Positions 34,015-43,646 of a stretch of DNA of 64,000 bases are shown here, piece by piece. A program made the translations under genes and the position numbers. The stretch is from Marinobacter sp. (GTDB lineage: Bacteria; Pseudomonadota; Gammaproteobacteria; Pseudomonadales; Oleiphilaceae). The notes beneath the pieces are model-generated. The model searched no databases. It was not told where the DNA came from and was given only the letters and a program-made list of their open reading frames with translations. The number at the start of each line of letters is the position of its first letter. Position 1 is the stretch's first letter. The stretch lies in NCBI GenBank assembly GCA_018402255.1, contig JAGYIS010000008.1, positions 310,001 through 374,000 of the forward strand, written 5' to 3'.

Positions 34015-35327
34015 AACGATTCATGTTCCCCTTGTTCTGGCGTATTTTTCTGTCGATCTGGCTGGCAATGGCAATCACCGTGGTTGCCAGCAACCTGGCA
34101 ACCCGTTATTTGCTTGACCGGGAGCGTCAGGCCATTGAACGCCAGGTAGGCTTGCACGAAGTCGCTCGGGAGGCGCTGGATCTGCGCATTCAGGATAACC
34201 GCGGTGAAATGTGGCGATTTCTTCGGGCGGAAGGGGAGCGACTTCAGCTGCACCTGATGCTCATCGAGAAAGAGCAGGGGCAACACCGTCTGCCCCGCAA
34301 TATTCGTGAGCGTATCCAGTCCGGCTGGTATCCCAACAAACCGGCCGTGATTGATCTGGATGAAGGCTTTCAGCTAGTGGCCTGGCCGCGAATGGGCGGA
34401 GAGGGGTGGCTGGACCCCCGGTTGTTCCGATTTGTCGAATTCGGCCTGGCGTTTATTCTGATCTCCCTGGCATGTTGGTGGATCGCCCGACTGGTTTCCC
34501 GGCCGCTCCGGCACATGGAGGGCACCGCCCGTGCTATTGCCGAGGGTGACACCGGTTTGCGAGTAACCAACCGTATTGCCCGTCGTCGCGATGAGGTGGG
34601 ACAGCTGGCCACCGCCTTCAACGCCATGACGGATCGTTTGTGCCAGTTGCTGGATCGGCAGAACCATCTGTTGCGGGATATCTCCCATGATTTGAGAACG
34701 CCGCTGGCCCGGCAGCGGGTGGCGATTGAGCTGGCCAGCGACGCGGGTGCCGACAGGGCACTGATGGATAGTATCCTGCGCCAGAATGAACGGCTGGAAA
34801 CCATGACAGGTCAGATTCTGACTCTGTATCGGGTTTCCGAGAATGGCGGTTCTATCGGGCGAGAGCCGGTTAAACCACTGGTGCTGATAAATCGGGTACT
34901 GGGTGATGCGGCCGACTACGCCGAGCATCGGGGTGTCGACTGCAACCTGGTCGCGGCTGATGACACAAGGGCTATTTCGGTATTGGGCGATGCCGGCCTG
35001 TTACAGCGCGCCTTCGACAATGTGTTGCAGAATGCCCTGGACCATACCCCGCCGGGAAAAGCCATCAAGGTGTCGCTGTCGACGGTTGCGGAGCGCATTG
35101 AGGTGGTTGTGGCAGATGAAGGTCCGGGAGCACCGGATGATCTGTTGTCGCACCTGTTCGAGCCGTTCTTTCGTGCCGACAAGTCCAGAGGTGGCAAAGG
35201 CTGGGGGCTTGGTCTGGCCATTGCCCGCGACATCGTCAATGCCCACGATGGCACTATTGTGGCGGGCAATCGGCCGGACGGCGGATTGCAGGTCACCATC
35301 CAGTTACCGATTTTTATCGGCGGCTGA
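34011..35327 (+). CDS. cpxA: Sensor histidine kinase, CpxA-like
   Basis: The product is 438 residues in the inner membrane: TM1 (about 7-30), a periplasmic sensor of some 110 residues, TM2 (about 145-163), a HAMP domain (SRPLRHMEGTARAIAEGDTG), H-box ISHDLRTPLARQRVAIE, and N/G boxes NVLQNALDHTP, VADEGPGAP, GWGLGLAIARDI. It senses envelope stress and phosphorylates the CpxR-like protein. It overlaps cpxR by four bases. Confidence 0.88.
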   Translation: MKRFMFPLFWRIFLSIWLAMAITVVASNLATRYLLDRERQAIERQVGLHEVAREALDLRIQDNRGEMWRFLRAEGERLQLHLMLIEKEQGQHRLPRNIRERIQSGWYPNKPAVIDLDEGFQLVAWPRMGGEGWLDPRLFRFVEFGLAFILISLACWWIARLVSRPLRHMEGTARAIAEGDTGLRVTNRIARRRDEVGQLATAFNAMTDRLCQLLDRQNHLLRDISHDLRTPLARQRVAIELASDAGADRALMDSILRQNERLETMTGQILTLYRVSENGGSIGREPVKPLVLINRVLGDAADYAEHRGVDCNLVAADDTRAISVLGDAGLLQRAFDNVLQNALDHTPPGKAIKVSLSTVAERIEVVVADEGPGAPDDLLSHLFEPFFRADKSRGGKGWGLGLAIARDIVNAHDGTIVAGNRPDGGLQVTIQLPIFIGG

Positions 35328-35518
35328 TGATTTTTTGCGGGCGGCGTGGGGTGCTCTGGCTCGGCCTCCTCGTCATCCGGTTTAAGATGAACGGCGGAGG
35401 AAAAATCGATGCCTTCCTGTAATTCGTCTTCATCATAGCGAATGCCACAGGCGGCTTTTCGGATTTTTGCCGGACTGGCGGTGCCGGGCTTTTGGTTGTC
35501 ATTGTCGTCGGATGTCAT
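35304..35518 (-). CDS. Possible small acidic protein (about 71 aa), ending uncertain
   Basis: On the minus strand, ATG 35518 has GAGG seven bases before it. The frame encodes a hydrophilic sequence (MTSDDNDNQKPG..., RKAACGIRYDEDELQEG) that is more protein-like than a shadow frame. As sequenced, it runs on antisense through cpxA; adding one A to the six-A run at 35331-35336 would give the short, ordinary ending KKSSAADKNR and a stop at 35304. It starts ten bases from the divergent yigZ. This could also be chance. Confidence 0.4.
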
Positions 35519-35528
35519 AGGGTGCCTC

Positions 35529-36134
35529 ATGAACAAAGATTACCCGATCCCTGCAGGATACCTTGAGCGAGAAACGGAAGTGAAGAAGAGCCGTTTTATT
35601 GCCCGGGTATACCCGGTCGGAAGCCGGGATGAAGTGCGGGAGCGCGTGGCCGAGGCGCATAAGGATTATCCGGACGCTCGCCATGTGTGCTGGGGCTACC
35701 AGATTGGCCGGCCGGGTTCGGCGGCAGAGGCCGCGATGAATGACGATGGTGAGCCCTCAGGTACCGCCGGCAAACCCATTCTGAATGTTATTCAGCACAA
35801 GGATATGGGCGATGTGTTGGTGATCGTGATTCGCTATTTCGGCGGTATCAAGCTGGGCGCAGGCGGTTTGGTGCGCGCTTATGCCGGTGCCGCCGAAAGT
35901 GTGCTTTCTGACGTGTCTCGTGTGATACAGCAGGCTCGGGTGCAGGCCCGGGTCGGGCTTGATTTTGCTGATGAACAGCCCCTGAGGCACTGGTGTGAAG
36001 GGCACGAGGGCATCGTCGACTCAATTGATTACAGTGCCAGGGTCGATGCCTTGGTTTCGTTGCCAGAAACCAGGCAAAGTGAATTCGCTGCGTTTTGTGA
36101 TGCCCAGAAGCTGGATTACCGTTTTGAAACCTGA
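35529..36134 (+). CDS. yigZ: YigZ/IMPACT family protein
   Basis: The product is 201 residues. The family core is clear: KKSRFIARVYPVGS, RHVCWGYQIG, NDDGEPSGTAGKPIL and IRYFGGIKLGAGGLVRAY, then a short C-terminal ferredoxin-like domain. IMPACT proteins relate to translation control in eukaryotes; bacterial YigZ has no settled role. The start at 35529 is preferred because homology and a TAGGG site fall there; the longer frame from 35442 lacks support. Confidence 0.92.
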   Translation: MNKDYPIPAGYLERETEVKKSRFIARVYPVGSRDEVRERVAEAHKDYPDARHVCWGYQIGRPGSAAEAAMNDDGEPSGTAGKPILNVIQHKDMGDVLVIVIRYFGGIKLGAGGLVRAYAGAAESVLSDVSRVIQQARVQARVGLDFADEQPLRHWCEGHEGIVDSIDYSARVDALVSLPETRQSEFAAFCDAQKLDYRFET

Positions 36135-36207
36135 CCCACGTGGCGAGCCGAACCCTCGTTGCGGGGCGTATACTGAAAACAAGAACCTACCTTGTGGGAG
36201 AAAACCT

Positions 36208-36735
36208 ATGCGTATTCTGCTAATCGCTGCCATGGTCGCCGTTTTGGCGGGGTGTGCCAGTAATGTGGTCACGGATTACAATTCCGCGACGGTGTTTGGT
36301 AATTACACCAGTTGGGCTTATGCGCCTTCGCAACAAGACAGTGGGGTGACCTCGCTGGACGATGCCAGGGTTCGTACTGCAATTGAGCGTGAACTCAACC
36401 GTAAGGCCCTGAAACAGACAGCGGATACCGAGGCAGACCTGTTGATCAGCTGGCAGATCGTGCCAGAGGACCGGCTGGAGCAGGTGGGTGTTGGTCTCGG
36501 CTTCGGTTTTGGTCGCGGTAATTTTGGCTGGGGGGTGTCTGCACCGCCACCGGTCAGAGAAATCACCGAGGGCAAGCTGGTGATCGAGCTGGCTGATCGT
36601 CGAAATTCTGAGGTTATCTGGCGTGCTGCCAGTCGGCGCTATCTGAACGAAAACCAGTCTCCGGAAACCCGTCGCAAGCTGATTGATGAGGTTGTCTCCG
36701 AGATGTTTTCGAAATACCCTCCGGGCGTGAACTGA
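36208..36735 (+). CDS. DUF4136 family lipoprotein
   Basis: The product is 175 residues with a signal peptide and lipobox (LAGC at 13-16). The mature part has DUF4136 features: YTSWAYAP, a helical RTAIERELNRKALKQT, DLLISWQIV, a Gly-rich turn (GVGLGFGFGRGNFGWG) and a final LIDEVVSEMFSKYPP. The family is periplasmic or outer-membrane attached and of unknown function. GTGGGAG lies before the start. The next gene, yciH, is 20 bases downstream. Confidence 0.85.
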   Translation: MRILLIAAMVAVLAGCASNVVTDYNSATVFGNYTSWAYAPSQQDSGVTSLDDARVRTAIERELNRKALKQTADTEADLLISWQIVPEDRLEQVGVGLGFGFGRGNFGWGVSAPPPVREITEGKLVIELADRRNSEVIWRAASRRYLNENQSPETRRKLIDEVVSEMFSKYPPGVN

Positions 36736-36756
36736 TCATCAGGCGGGATCTCATTG

Positions 36757-37116
36757 ATGGGTATGAAGAAGCGAGAAGGCGGTCTGGTCTTTTCCACAGA
36801 GCAGGGCCGGATGTGTCCTGAATGCCGTAATCCGGTTGCCGACTGCGTTTGCGGGCAACCGGCCCGGCCGGCCGGAGATGGCGTGGTGCGGGTAAGCCGT
36901 GAAACCAAGGGCCGAAAAGGCAAAGGCGTTACGCTGATTACAGGCATACCGCTGGATGACAACGAACTGAAGGCCTACACCAAAGTGCTAAAAGCCAAAT
37001 GCGGCACAGGTGGTACAGTAAAAGACGGCGTGGTGGAGATTCAGGGCGATCAGCGGGATATTCTGGTGCCTCTGCTCCAGCAGAAAGGATGGACCGTCAA
37101 ACGGGCGGGTGGCTGA
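36757..37116 (+). CDS. yciH: SUI1/eIF1-like translation factor YciH
   Basis: The product is about 119 residues. A short N-terminal Cys motif (CPECRNPVADCVC) precedes an SUI1 domain with KGRKGKGVTLITG, GTGGTVKDGVVEIQGDQRD and the final LLQQKGWTVKRAGG. Bacterial YciH resembles eIF1 and may adjust start-codon choice or act under stress. GGCGGGA lies before ATG 36757. It probably shares a transcript with the lipoprotein gene. Confidence 0.92.
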   Translation: MGMKKREGGLVFSTEQGRMCPECRNPVADCVCGQPARPAGDGVVRVSRETKGRKGKGVTLITGIPLDDNELKAYTKVLKAKCGTGGTVKDGVVEIQGDQRDILVPLLQQKGWTVKRAGG

Positions 37117-37153
37117 CGTTCGATCAACCGTAGATTCTCGAGGGGAGTGAGGC

Positions 37154-38407
37154 ATGCAGGTACTGGTACTGGGGGCTGGGGTCGTTGGTGTGACTACGGC
37201 CTGGTATCTTCAGGCACAGGGTCACCAGGTTACCGTCGTTGATCGCCAGAGCTTGTCGGGTCTGGAGACCAGTTATGCCAACGGTGGTCAGGTTTCGGTG
37301 TCTCATGCGGAGCCCTGGGCCAATCCGTCGGCCCCTCTGAAAGTCATGAAGTGGCTGTTTCGGCCCGATGCGCCGCTGTTGTTTCGTCCACGGCTCGACG
37401 TGTACCAGTGGCGGTGGGCACTGTCGTTTCTGACTCAGTGTACCTCTGCGAAAGCCGCCTACAATATTCGTCAGATGGTCAACCTGGGCACCTACAGCCG
37501 GTCCCGTTTGCAGGCGTTGCGTAAAGAAGCCAATCTGGATTACGACCATCTGGAAAAAGGCATTCTGCATTTCTATACCAATCCTGAAGAGTTTGATGCG
37601 GCTCTGGAGCCGGCTCGCATCATGCGGGATCTGGGTTGTGACCGGCAGGTGATTGACGCCGAGCGCGCGGTCGAGCTGGAGCCCGCGCTGGCCCCGATAC
37701 GCCGTCGTATTGCCGGGGCAACCTTCACGGCTGACGACGAGAGCGGTGATGCCAGAAAGTTCACCCAGGCCCTTGCCCGTCGCTGTGAGGAGGCGGGGGT
37801 GGAGTTCCTGTATGGCACAGAGGTGCTGGATTTCGACCGGGCCGGCGATCGCATACTGGGTGTTCAGGTGCTCAGGGAAGGCCGGCATCAAACTCTGAGA
37901 GCCGACAGTTATGTTCTGAGCCTTGGGAGTTTCAGTGCTGTGCTGGCCCGAAGGCTAGGCTTGTTCCTGAATATCTACCCGGCCAAGGGCTACTCGATCA
38001 CGGTGCCGGTCAAGAGCCATGAGGCTGCCTTCAACGTCAGCCTGACGGACGATGAATACAAGCTGGTGTATTCAAGGCTGGGCGACCGGATGCGCGTGGC
38101 GGGAACTGCTGAACTGAACGGCTACAGCCGCGATCTGAACTACACCCGATGCCGCGCAATCGTTCGCCGAGCGGCCGAGATCATGCCAGAGGCCGGCGAG
38201 TGGGATAAGGCGGAGTTCTGGACCGGACTGCGGCCGACCACGCCGTCCAATGTGCCTTATATTGGTAAAAGCCATTTCACCAATCTGTACCTGAACACTG
38301 GCCACGGGACGTTGGGCTGGACTCACTCCTGTGGCTCGGCGGCGGCGTTGGCCGACATCGTTGACGGGCGAAAGCCTGAGGTGGATTTTGCGTTTGCCGG
38401 GATTTAA
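37154..38407 (+). CDS. dadA: D-amino acid dehydrogenase
   Basis: A 417-residue FAD enzyme at the inner membrane that oxidises D-amino acids, mainly D-alanine, to 2-oxo acids and passes electrons to the respiratory chain. VLGAGVVGVTTAWYLQ is the FAD loop (3-18), SYANGGQVS the substrate-side motif, and FWTGLRPTTPSNVPYIG with NTGHGTLGWTHSCGS the C-terminal flavin contacts. AGGGGAG lies before the ATG. The alanine racemase gene that often accompanies it is absent; a terminator follows. Confidence 0.93.
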   Translation: MQVLVLGAGVVGVTTAWYLQAQGHQVTVVDRQSLSGLETSYANGGQVSVSHAEPWANPSAPLKVMKWLFRPDAPLLFRPRLDVYQWRWALSFLTQCTSAKAAYNIRQMVNLGTYSRSRLQALRKEANLDYDHLEKGILHFYTNPEEFDAALEPARIMRDLGCDRQVIDAERAVELEPALAPIRRRIAGATFTADDESGDARKFTQALARRCEEAGVEFLYGTEVLDFDRAGDRILGVQVLREGRHQTLRADSYVLSLGSFSAVLARRLGLFLNIYPAKGYSITVPVKSHEAAFNVSLTDDEYKLVYSRLGDRMRVAGTAELNGYSRDLNYTRCRAIVRRAAEIMPEAGEWDKAEFWTGLRPTTPSNVPYIGKSHFTNLYLNTGHGTLGWTHSCGSAAALADIVDGRKPEVDFAFAGI

Positions 38408-38416
38408 TTCATGGCC

Positions 38417-38457
38417 ATAAAAAAGCCGGCAGTTGGGAGCAACTGCCGGCTTTTTTG
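38417..38457. terminator. Bidirectional terminator between dadA and alkK
   Basis: Stem AAAAAGCCGGCAGTTG paired with CAACTGCCGGCTTTTT, a GGAG loop, and long T- and A-runs on both sides. It serves the convergent dadA and alkK-type genes. Confidence 0.95.
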
Positions 38458-38469
38458 TTTGTGGGTTTA

Positions 38470-40116
38470 TCAGTCTTTCAACTGATCCCGAATCAGCTTC
38501 TTGTTGATCTTGCCAACACTGGTCTTGGGAATGTCCTCAACAAAGTCGATTTGTTCAGGAATGGCCCACTTGTTGATGTCGCCACTCTCAACGAACTTGC
38601 TCAGGTGCTGCTGGATATCTTTCAGCGACACGTCTTCGCCAGGCTTCAGGGTGACCAGGGCGTAAGGCCGCTCACCCCATTTCTCGTCCGGCACACCGAC
38701 CACGGCGGCGCCGGCGACGGCCGGGTGCTGGCTGATCAGGTTTTCCAGGTCCAGTGACGACAGCCATTCACCACCGGTCTTGATCACATCCTTGATGCGG
38801 TCTTTGATGGTCAGTGTGTTGTCGGGCTCCATGGATGCGACATCGCCGGTATGTAGCCAGCCACCCTGCCACAGGTCTTCGCCTTTTTGCGGTTCTTTGA
38901 AATAACTCTGTGTCAGCCAGGGCGAGCGAGCCACTACCTCGCCTTTGGCTTCGCCGTCGTGGGGCACCGGGTTGCCGTCGGGGTCGACGATTTCCAGCTC
39001 GACCAGCGGCGCGGCAATGCCGGTTTTCACCCGGATCGCGGTCTGCTGTTCCAGCGGCAGTTCCATGTCTTCCGGCTTGAGGTGAGACGCACTCAGCAAT
39101 GGACAGGTTTCAGACATACCGTAGGCGGTGTACATCTTGATGCCAAGCCTGGCGCCGGCATCACAAAGACCCTTGGTCAGTGCGCTACCGCCGATCAGCA
39201 CGTGCCAGTTGTTCAGATTGGCGGTCTTGATGGATTCGGTGGCCATCATCATCTGCATGATGGTGGGTACGCAGTGTGAGAAAGTGACTTTGTGTTCTTT
39301 CAGCAAGTCGACCAGCAGTTCTGGCTCGTAACGGCCAGGGTAGACCTGCTTGATGCCCATCATGGTGGCGGCGTAGGGCACGCCCCAGGCGTGGACGTGG
39401 AACATCGGAGTCAGCGGCATGTACACCGAAGACGAGCGCAGCAGCGGCATTTCGTCGAACGAGGCCACCGTGCCGGTCATCACCAGGGTGTGCAGCACCA
39501 GCTGTCGGTGGCTGAAGTACACGCCTTTCGGGTTGCCGGTGGTGCCGGTGGTGTAAAAGGTGGTGGCAACGCTGTTCTCGTCGAAGTCCGGGAAATCGAA
39601 CTGGTTGTCGGCTTCGGCCAGCAAGGCTTCGTAGTCACCGATAGTATCTACCGACGTCGCTTTTGCGGCGTCGTTGTCGGTCAACTGAATCCAGGTCTTG
39701 ACGGTCTTGATCTCGTCTTTGACGCCTTCGATGATCGGCAGGAAGTCATCGTGCACCAGCACCACGTCGTCTTCAGCATGATTCATGGTGTACACAATCT
39801 GCTCGGGCGACAGTCGTACGTTAACGGTGTGAAGGATGGCGCCGATCATGGGAATGGCGAAGAAACACTCCAGATAGCGTGGCGTGTCCCAGTCCATCAC
39901 CGCCACCGTATCACCGGCTTTCACGCCGGCGTCGGTCAGAGCATTGGCCAGACGGTGGATGCGTTCTACAAGATCGGTGTAGGTGTATTTGCTTCGGTTA
40001 GCATAGATGATTTCCTGGTCCGGATTGTAGCGGGGACCGGACAGCAGGAGTTGTTTGATCAGGAGGGGGTATTGGTGAGCGTTTTCGGCCGCTGGGAGAA
40101 TGCGGGTTTTTGCCAT
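38470..40116 (-). CDS. alkK: Medium-chain fatty acid-CoA ligase, AlkK-type
   Basis: The product is 548 residues of the AMP-binding family, activating alkane-derived fatty acids to acyl-CoA. YTTGTTGNPKGVYFSH (about 185) is the ATP motif, followed by YGMSETCPL and GDVASMEPDNTLTIKDRIKDVIKTGGEW (given here only as the usual hinge landmark near the C-terminus). It is closest in feel to Pseudomonas AlkK. ATG 40116 has AGAGG six bases upstream. It follows mrpG by 45 bases on the same strand and could be read through from that operon. Confidence 0.85.
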   Translation of the reverse strand: MAKTRILPAAENAHQYPLLIKQLLLSGPRYNPDQEIIYANRSKYTYTDLVERIHRLANALTDAGVKAGDTVAVMDWDTPRYLECFFAIPMIGAILHTVNVRLSPEQIVYTMNHAEDDVVLVHDDFLPIIEGVKDEIKTVKTWIQLTDNDAAKATSVDTIGDYEALLAEADNQFDFPDFDENSVATTFYTTGTTGNPKGVYFSHRQLVLHTLVMTGTVASFDEMPLLRSSSVYMPLTPMFHVHAWGVPYAATMMGIKQVYPGRYEPELLVDLLKEHKVTFSHCVPTIMQMMMATESIKTANLNNWHVLIGGSALTKGLCDAGARLGIKMYTAYGMSETCPLLSASHLKPEDMELPLEQQTAIRVKTGIAAPLVELEIVDPDGNPVPHDGEAKGEVVARSPWLTQSYFKEPQKGEDLWQGGWLHTGDVASMEPDNTLTIKDRIKDVIKTGGEWLSSLDLENLISQHPAVAGAAVVGVPDEKWGERPYALVTLKPGEDVSLKDIQQHLSKFVESGDINKWAIPEQIDFVEDIPKTSVGKINKKLIRDQLKD

Positions 40117-40161
40117 GATGTCCACCTCTTCGACGTCTGATGAATGGTTGTTTTTATTGAT

Positions 40162-40581
40162 TCAATCTTCGTCATCCTCGCTTCGCTTCTTGTGCGTGGG
40201 CGGGATGACGCTTTCCGGTGCGGGTTCAAAGCCGCTGTAAAGGCTGTGAGTTTTTTCGTCGTAGTTGTCTTTCAGTTCATCCTTTATGGTGCCTTCCCAT
40301 AGAGGTGTGCCCAGGAAATAACCAGCGCGACCAATAACGTGGGCCGCGATGGGAGCAGTGATCAGAATGAAAATAACAATGGCGAAGGCCCGGGTAAACA
40401 CGACGACATCGGCAAAGTGCATCGCCACGCCAGCCATAGTCATCATCGCACCCATGGCGCCGGCTTTGGTGGAGGCATGCATCCGTGTAGGCAGATCCGG
40501 CAGCCGAAGGATGCCGACCGCCGCCAGAATCATAAAGCCGGCACCGGTCAGCAGCAGTATGGAAACAATCAGTTCACTCAC
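40162..40581 (-). CDS. mrpG: Mrp Na+/H+ antiporter subunit G
   Basis: The product is about 139 residues with three membrane segments and the MnhG pattern AVGILRLPDLPTRMHASTKAG. A charged tail of some 45 residues (KDELKDNYDEKTH...) extends beyond the usual domain. The GTG at 40581 is preferred because GAGGA lies before it and it overlaps mrpF by eight bases; a longer ATG start at 40620 has no support. Confidence 0.88.
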   Translation of the reverse strand: MSELIVSILLLTGAGFMILAAVGILRLPDLPTRMHASTKAGAMGAMMTMAGVAMHFADVVVFTRAFAIVIFILITAPIAAHVIGRAGYFLGTPLWEGTIKDELKDNYDEKTHSLYSGFEPAPESVIPPTHKKRSEDDED

Positions 40582-40846
40582 TCTTGCGTCCTCCTCGCTC
40601 CAGGAAGCGGGCAAAACCAACAGCGGTCAGAAACGCCGTCAGTGCAATAACGATGGCGACATCCAGCAGGCTCGAGACCCCGGTGTCAATGGCATGGACG
40701 CCTACATAACCGACCACGATGGAGGCAATCAGTTCCAGGGATACCACACGGTCGGGCAGCGATGGCCCTTTGGTCAGCCGGATAAACGCAAATAGCAGCG
40801 CCACCGACAGCATGAAATAGACAATATTGATAACAACACTCAGCAT
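40574..40846 (-). CDS. mrpF: Mrp Na+/H+ antiporter subunit F
   Basis: The product is 90 residues with three membrane segments; LTKGPSLPDRVVSLELIAS and a C-terminal FLTAVGFARFLERGG match MnhF. GAGGAG precedes the ATG. MrpF is one of the small subunits needed to assemble the antiporter. It lies 11 bases after mrpE and overlaps mrpG. Confidence 0.92.
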   Translation of the reverse strand: MLSVVINIVYFMLSVALLFAFIRLTKGPSLPDRVVSLELIASIVVGYVGVHAIDTGVSSLLDVAIVIALTAFLTAVGFARFLERGGRKSE

Positions 40847-40857
40847 GCTTCAGCTCC

Positions 40858-41331
40858 TCAGCGCATGATCTTCAGTATCCGGAACTCAAGTTCCTTGAGA
40901 TCCTTGCGCAACTGCTCCTCATCCTGCAGGAACATGGCATGAATATAGAGCACTCGCCGGTCATCCGAGACGTCCAGGCTTAACGTGCCGGGGGTCAGGG
41001 AGATGAAACTGCTCAGGAACATGATTTCGGCATCACTGTGTGCTTCCATCTCATAGGCGATCACGCCGGGCTTCATGTACCAGACCGGCGTGGCGACGTC
41101 GTAAGCGACCCGGAAGTTCGCCTTGACCAGCTCCTTGATAAAGAACAGGGAAAACGAAATCAGCCTGGGCAGCCGGCGCGAATACCCCTTGAGCGCCGGA
41201 ACATGCTTCTGCAGCACCATCAGTGCCAGATAGCCGAAGATCAGGCCGGCAAGCAGGTTCCAGGCGGTAAACGATCCGCTCAGGGCAACCCAGGCCAGCG
41301 CCAGACAGACGTTCCAGAAAAATCCGATCAT
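40858..41331 (-). CDS. mrpE: Mrp Na+/H+ antiporter subunit E
   Basis: The product is 157 residues. Two N-terminal membrane segments (NVCLALAWVALSG; LLAGLIFGYLAL) are followed by FFIKELVKANFRVAYDV and SLTPGTLSLDVSDD, which are MnhE landmarks. The start overlaps the end of mrpD by four bases. Confidence 0.92.
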   Translation of the reverse strand: MIGFFWNVCLALAWVALSGSFTAWNLLAGLIFGYLALMVLQKHVPALKGYSRRLPRLISFSLFFIKELVKANFRVAYDVATPVWYMKPGVIAYEMEAHSDAEIMFLSSFISLTPGTLSLDVSDDRRVLYIHAMFLQDEEQLRKDLKELEFRILKIMR

Positions 41332-42842
41332 GGCTGATTACCTCCTAACACCGCCTCGATATACAGTTGCGGGTTCATCAGCTGCTTGGCCGACATTTCT
41401 GCCAATTCATAGATTGGCTGGCCATAAAGACCGATGATCAAGGTGCAGATGGCCAGACTAACCATGGGGACGTAATAGGCCCAGGCGTGCTTCTCATTCA
41501 GCTTGCCTTTGAGCTCTTCGGTGTTGTGTACGTGATCCGGAATTTTCTTCCAGAACACCTCAGCCCAGATCTTGATCATCGAGTAAAGCGTGAGCAGTCC
41601 CACCAGCAGGGCAACAAAGGTCACCAGATAGGCTTCGGCTTCCAGCGCGGCGCGGATGATCACAAACTTGGCAAAAAAGCCCGAGAGCGGCGGTATGCCC
41701 GCCAGTGACAGCGCGGGAATCAGGAACAACACAGCCAGCAGCGGACGGTACTTGTAGACGCCGCCAAGATTCTTGAGTTCATAGCTGCCCAGCAGACGGT
41801 AAGTAAAGCCGCTGACCAGGAACAGGTTCGTCTTAACGATGATGTGGTGCATGATGTAGAACACACCACCAATGATGGCCAAGGGTGTGTACAGAGCGAG
41901 CCCGAGCATCATGTAGCCGATCTGGCTGACGATGTGGAACGACAGGATGCGCCGGAACTCGAACTGAGCAGCCGCGCCCAGCACACCGGTCAGCATGGTC
42001 AGTGTGGCCGCCCACAGCAGAATGTTGTGGGTGTAGTCGACATCCTGAGTGAATATCAGTGTGAACATCCGGAACAGGGCATACACGCCGACTTTGGTCA
42101 GCAGACCGGCAAACAGCGCCGATACAGCAACCTGAGGCGTATGGTAAGAAGCCGGAAGCCAGAAAAACAGAGGAAATGCCGCCGCCTTGATGCCGAACGA
42201 GACCATGAACATCATGGCCACCACGGTAATCATTCCCGGATCTTCCACCTGGCTGACTTTCTGGGCGATATCCGCCATGTTCAGGGTGCCAACCATGCCG
42301 TAGAGCAGGCCAACGGCCGACAGGAAGATTGCCGATGAGAACAGGTTGAGGGTGACGTATTTAATGGCGCCTTCCATCTGAGCCCGCTCGCCGCCGAGGG
42401 TCAGCAGGGCGAACGATGCCAGCAGCATCACTTCAAACCAGACGAAAAGGTTGAAGATGTCGCCAGTCAGGAAAGAACCGGCGACACCGGCCAGCAACAG
42501 ATGCATCAGCGGATAATAGCCGAACTTCTCATGCCCGCGCGGGGTCGACGCAAGTGAGTAAATCGCAATCGCCAGACCGATAATGCCGGTCAATACAATC
42601 ATGATGGCAGCCAGTACGTCGGCGACAAAGACGATGCTGAAGGGCGCTGGCCAGCTGCCCATCTGCATGGTGACGAAGCCATGCTCAGTGGTAGACATCA
42701 GCAGCCAGATGCCGCTCCAGAGCAGCAAAATATTGGCCAGTACCGCCAGAATGCGCTGATAGCGAACCGAGCGCCAGAGCGATAAAGACAACGCACCGGC
42801 AGTCAGCGGGATCAGTACAGGAAGAATCAGTTCCGGGCTCAA
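41328..42842 (-). CDS. mrpD: Mrp Na+/H+ antiporter subunit D
   Basis: The product is 504 residues with about 14 membrane segments, homologous to respiratory complex I NuoM/N proteins. [14 protein letters not shown] (a conserved Glu in TM5), [16 protein letters not shown] (conserved Lys-type region) and [10 protein letters not shown] are proton-path landmarks. It overlaps mrpC and mrpE by four bases each. Confidence 0.93.
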   Translation of the reverse strand: MSPELILPVLIPLTAGALSLSLWRSVRYQRILAVLANILLLWSGIWLLMSTTEHGFVTMQMGSWPAPFSIVFVADVLAAIMIVLTGIIGLAIAIYSLASTPRGHEKFGYYPLMHLLLAGVAGSFLTGDIFNLFVWFEVMLLASFALLTLGGERAQMEGAIKYVTLNLFSSAIFLSAVGLLYGMVGTLNMADIAQKVSQVEDPGMITVVAMMFMVSFGIKAAAFPLFFWLPASYHTPQVAVSALFAGLLTKVGVYALFRMFTLIFTQDVDYTHNILLWAATLTMLTGVLGAAAQFEFRRILSFHIVSQIGYMMLGLALYTPLAIIGGVFYIMHHIIVKTNLFLVSGFTYRLLGSYELKNLGGVYKYRPLLAVLFLIPALSLAGIPPLSGFFAKFVIIRAALEAEAYLVTFVALLVGLLTLYSMIKIWAEVFWKKIPDHVHNTEELKGKLNEKHAWAYYVPMVSLAICTLIIGLYGQPIYELAEMSAKQLMNPQLYIEAVLGGNQP

Positions 42843-43186
42843 GTGTCCGTATCCTTCATTTGGTCCAGGTCATCGGTTCCTACCACTTCATAGGCACGGC
42901 GGATAAGAACCACTGCGAAGGCCAGTACGCCAAAGGCAATCACGATTGCCGTCAGGATCAACGCCTGGGGTAAGGGGTCAGCAACAATGCCGGCCGGGCC
43001 GCTGGCACCTTCCGGAATTAACGGGGGCGCGCCGCGCGTCATGCCGGATACCACAAAAATCAGCAGGTTAGCTGCGTTGCTCAGGATCATCAGGCCGATG
43101 ACCAGTTTGACGATTGAACGCCTGAGCATCATGTAGAACGCTGCGGTGAACATAATACCCACCACGTAAGCCATCAGGCTCTCCAT
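42839..43186 (-). CDS. mrpC: Mrp Na+/H+ antiporter subunit C
   Basis: The product is 115 residues, NuoK-like, with three membrane segments, including [18 protein letters not shown] and [24 protein letters not shown] six bases before ATG 43186 fixes the start. It sits 34 bases after mrpB. Confidence 0.92.
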   Translation of the reverse strand: MESLMAYVVGIMFTAAFYMMLRRSIVKLVIGLMILSNAANLLIFVVSGMTRGAPPLIPEGASGPAGIVADPLPQALILTAIVIAFGVLAFAVVLIRRAYEVVGTDDLDQMKDTDT

Positions 43187-43220
43187 AGAGATCCTCCGGG
43201 TGTTTGCTCTGAATCGCGGG

Positions 43221-43646
43221 TCACTCTTCAGACTCCATCAGGCCGATCACAAAGGTCATGATGGTTCCGAGCACCGCAAAGTAGACCCCGATGTCGAAAA
43301 TCAGGGGGGTAGAAAGCTTCAAATAGTCACCGCCGGGCAAAGGCAACTCCCACCAATGGGCAGTGAGCATGGGCTGGCCGGAAAACAGTGCCGGCAAGGT
43401 CGAGGCCAGGCCAAGCAACAGGCCGGCACCCAGAAGGTCTCTGGGGCCTGCCCGCAGAATCCGGCGGGCAGCCTCGGCGCCAAAGGCGAAGGCGTAAAGG
43501 ACAAAAGCTCCGGCGGCAACCAGGCCACCAATAAAGCCACCGCCTGGCTCGTCGTGGCCCCGGAACAGCAGGAAGATCGAGAACATCAACTGCAGCGGCA
43601 TGATCAACAGCGCCGCAGTGTGCAGAATCATGGTGTTGGATTTCAT
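43221..43646 (-). CDS. mrpB: Mrp Na+/H+ antiporter subunit B
   Basis: The product is 141 residues with four membrane segments and the MnhB signature [21 protein letters not shown] near the N-terminus. The last four bases of mrpA overlap its ATG. Having mrpB as a separate gene makes this a seven-gene (group 1) Mrp operon. Confidence 0.93.
   Translation of the reverse strand: MKSNTMILHTAALLIMPLQLMFSIFLLFRGHDEPGGGFIGGLVAAGAFVLYAFAFGAEAARRILRAGPRDLLGAGLLLGLASTLPALFSGQPMLTAHWWELPLPGGDYLKLSTPLIFDIGVYFAVLGTIMTFVIGLMESEE

Noticed and set aside
34916..35303. Antisense extension of the small acidic frame through cpxA
   Set aside because: The sequence becomes Pro/Ser/Arg-rich shadow translation opposite cpxA; only the first 70 residues look protein-like.
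39292..40140. A 282-codon frame antisense to the alkK-type gene
   Set aside because: His/Val-rich shadow translation with no start signal.
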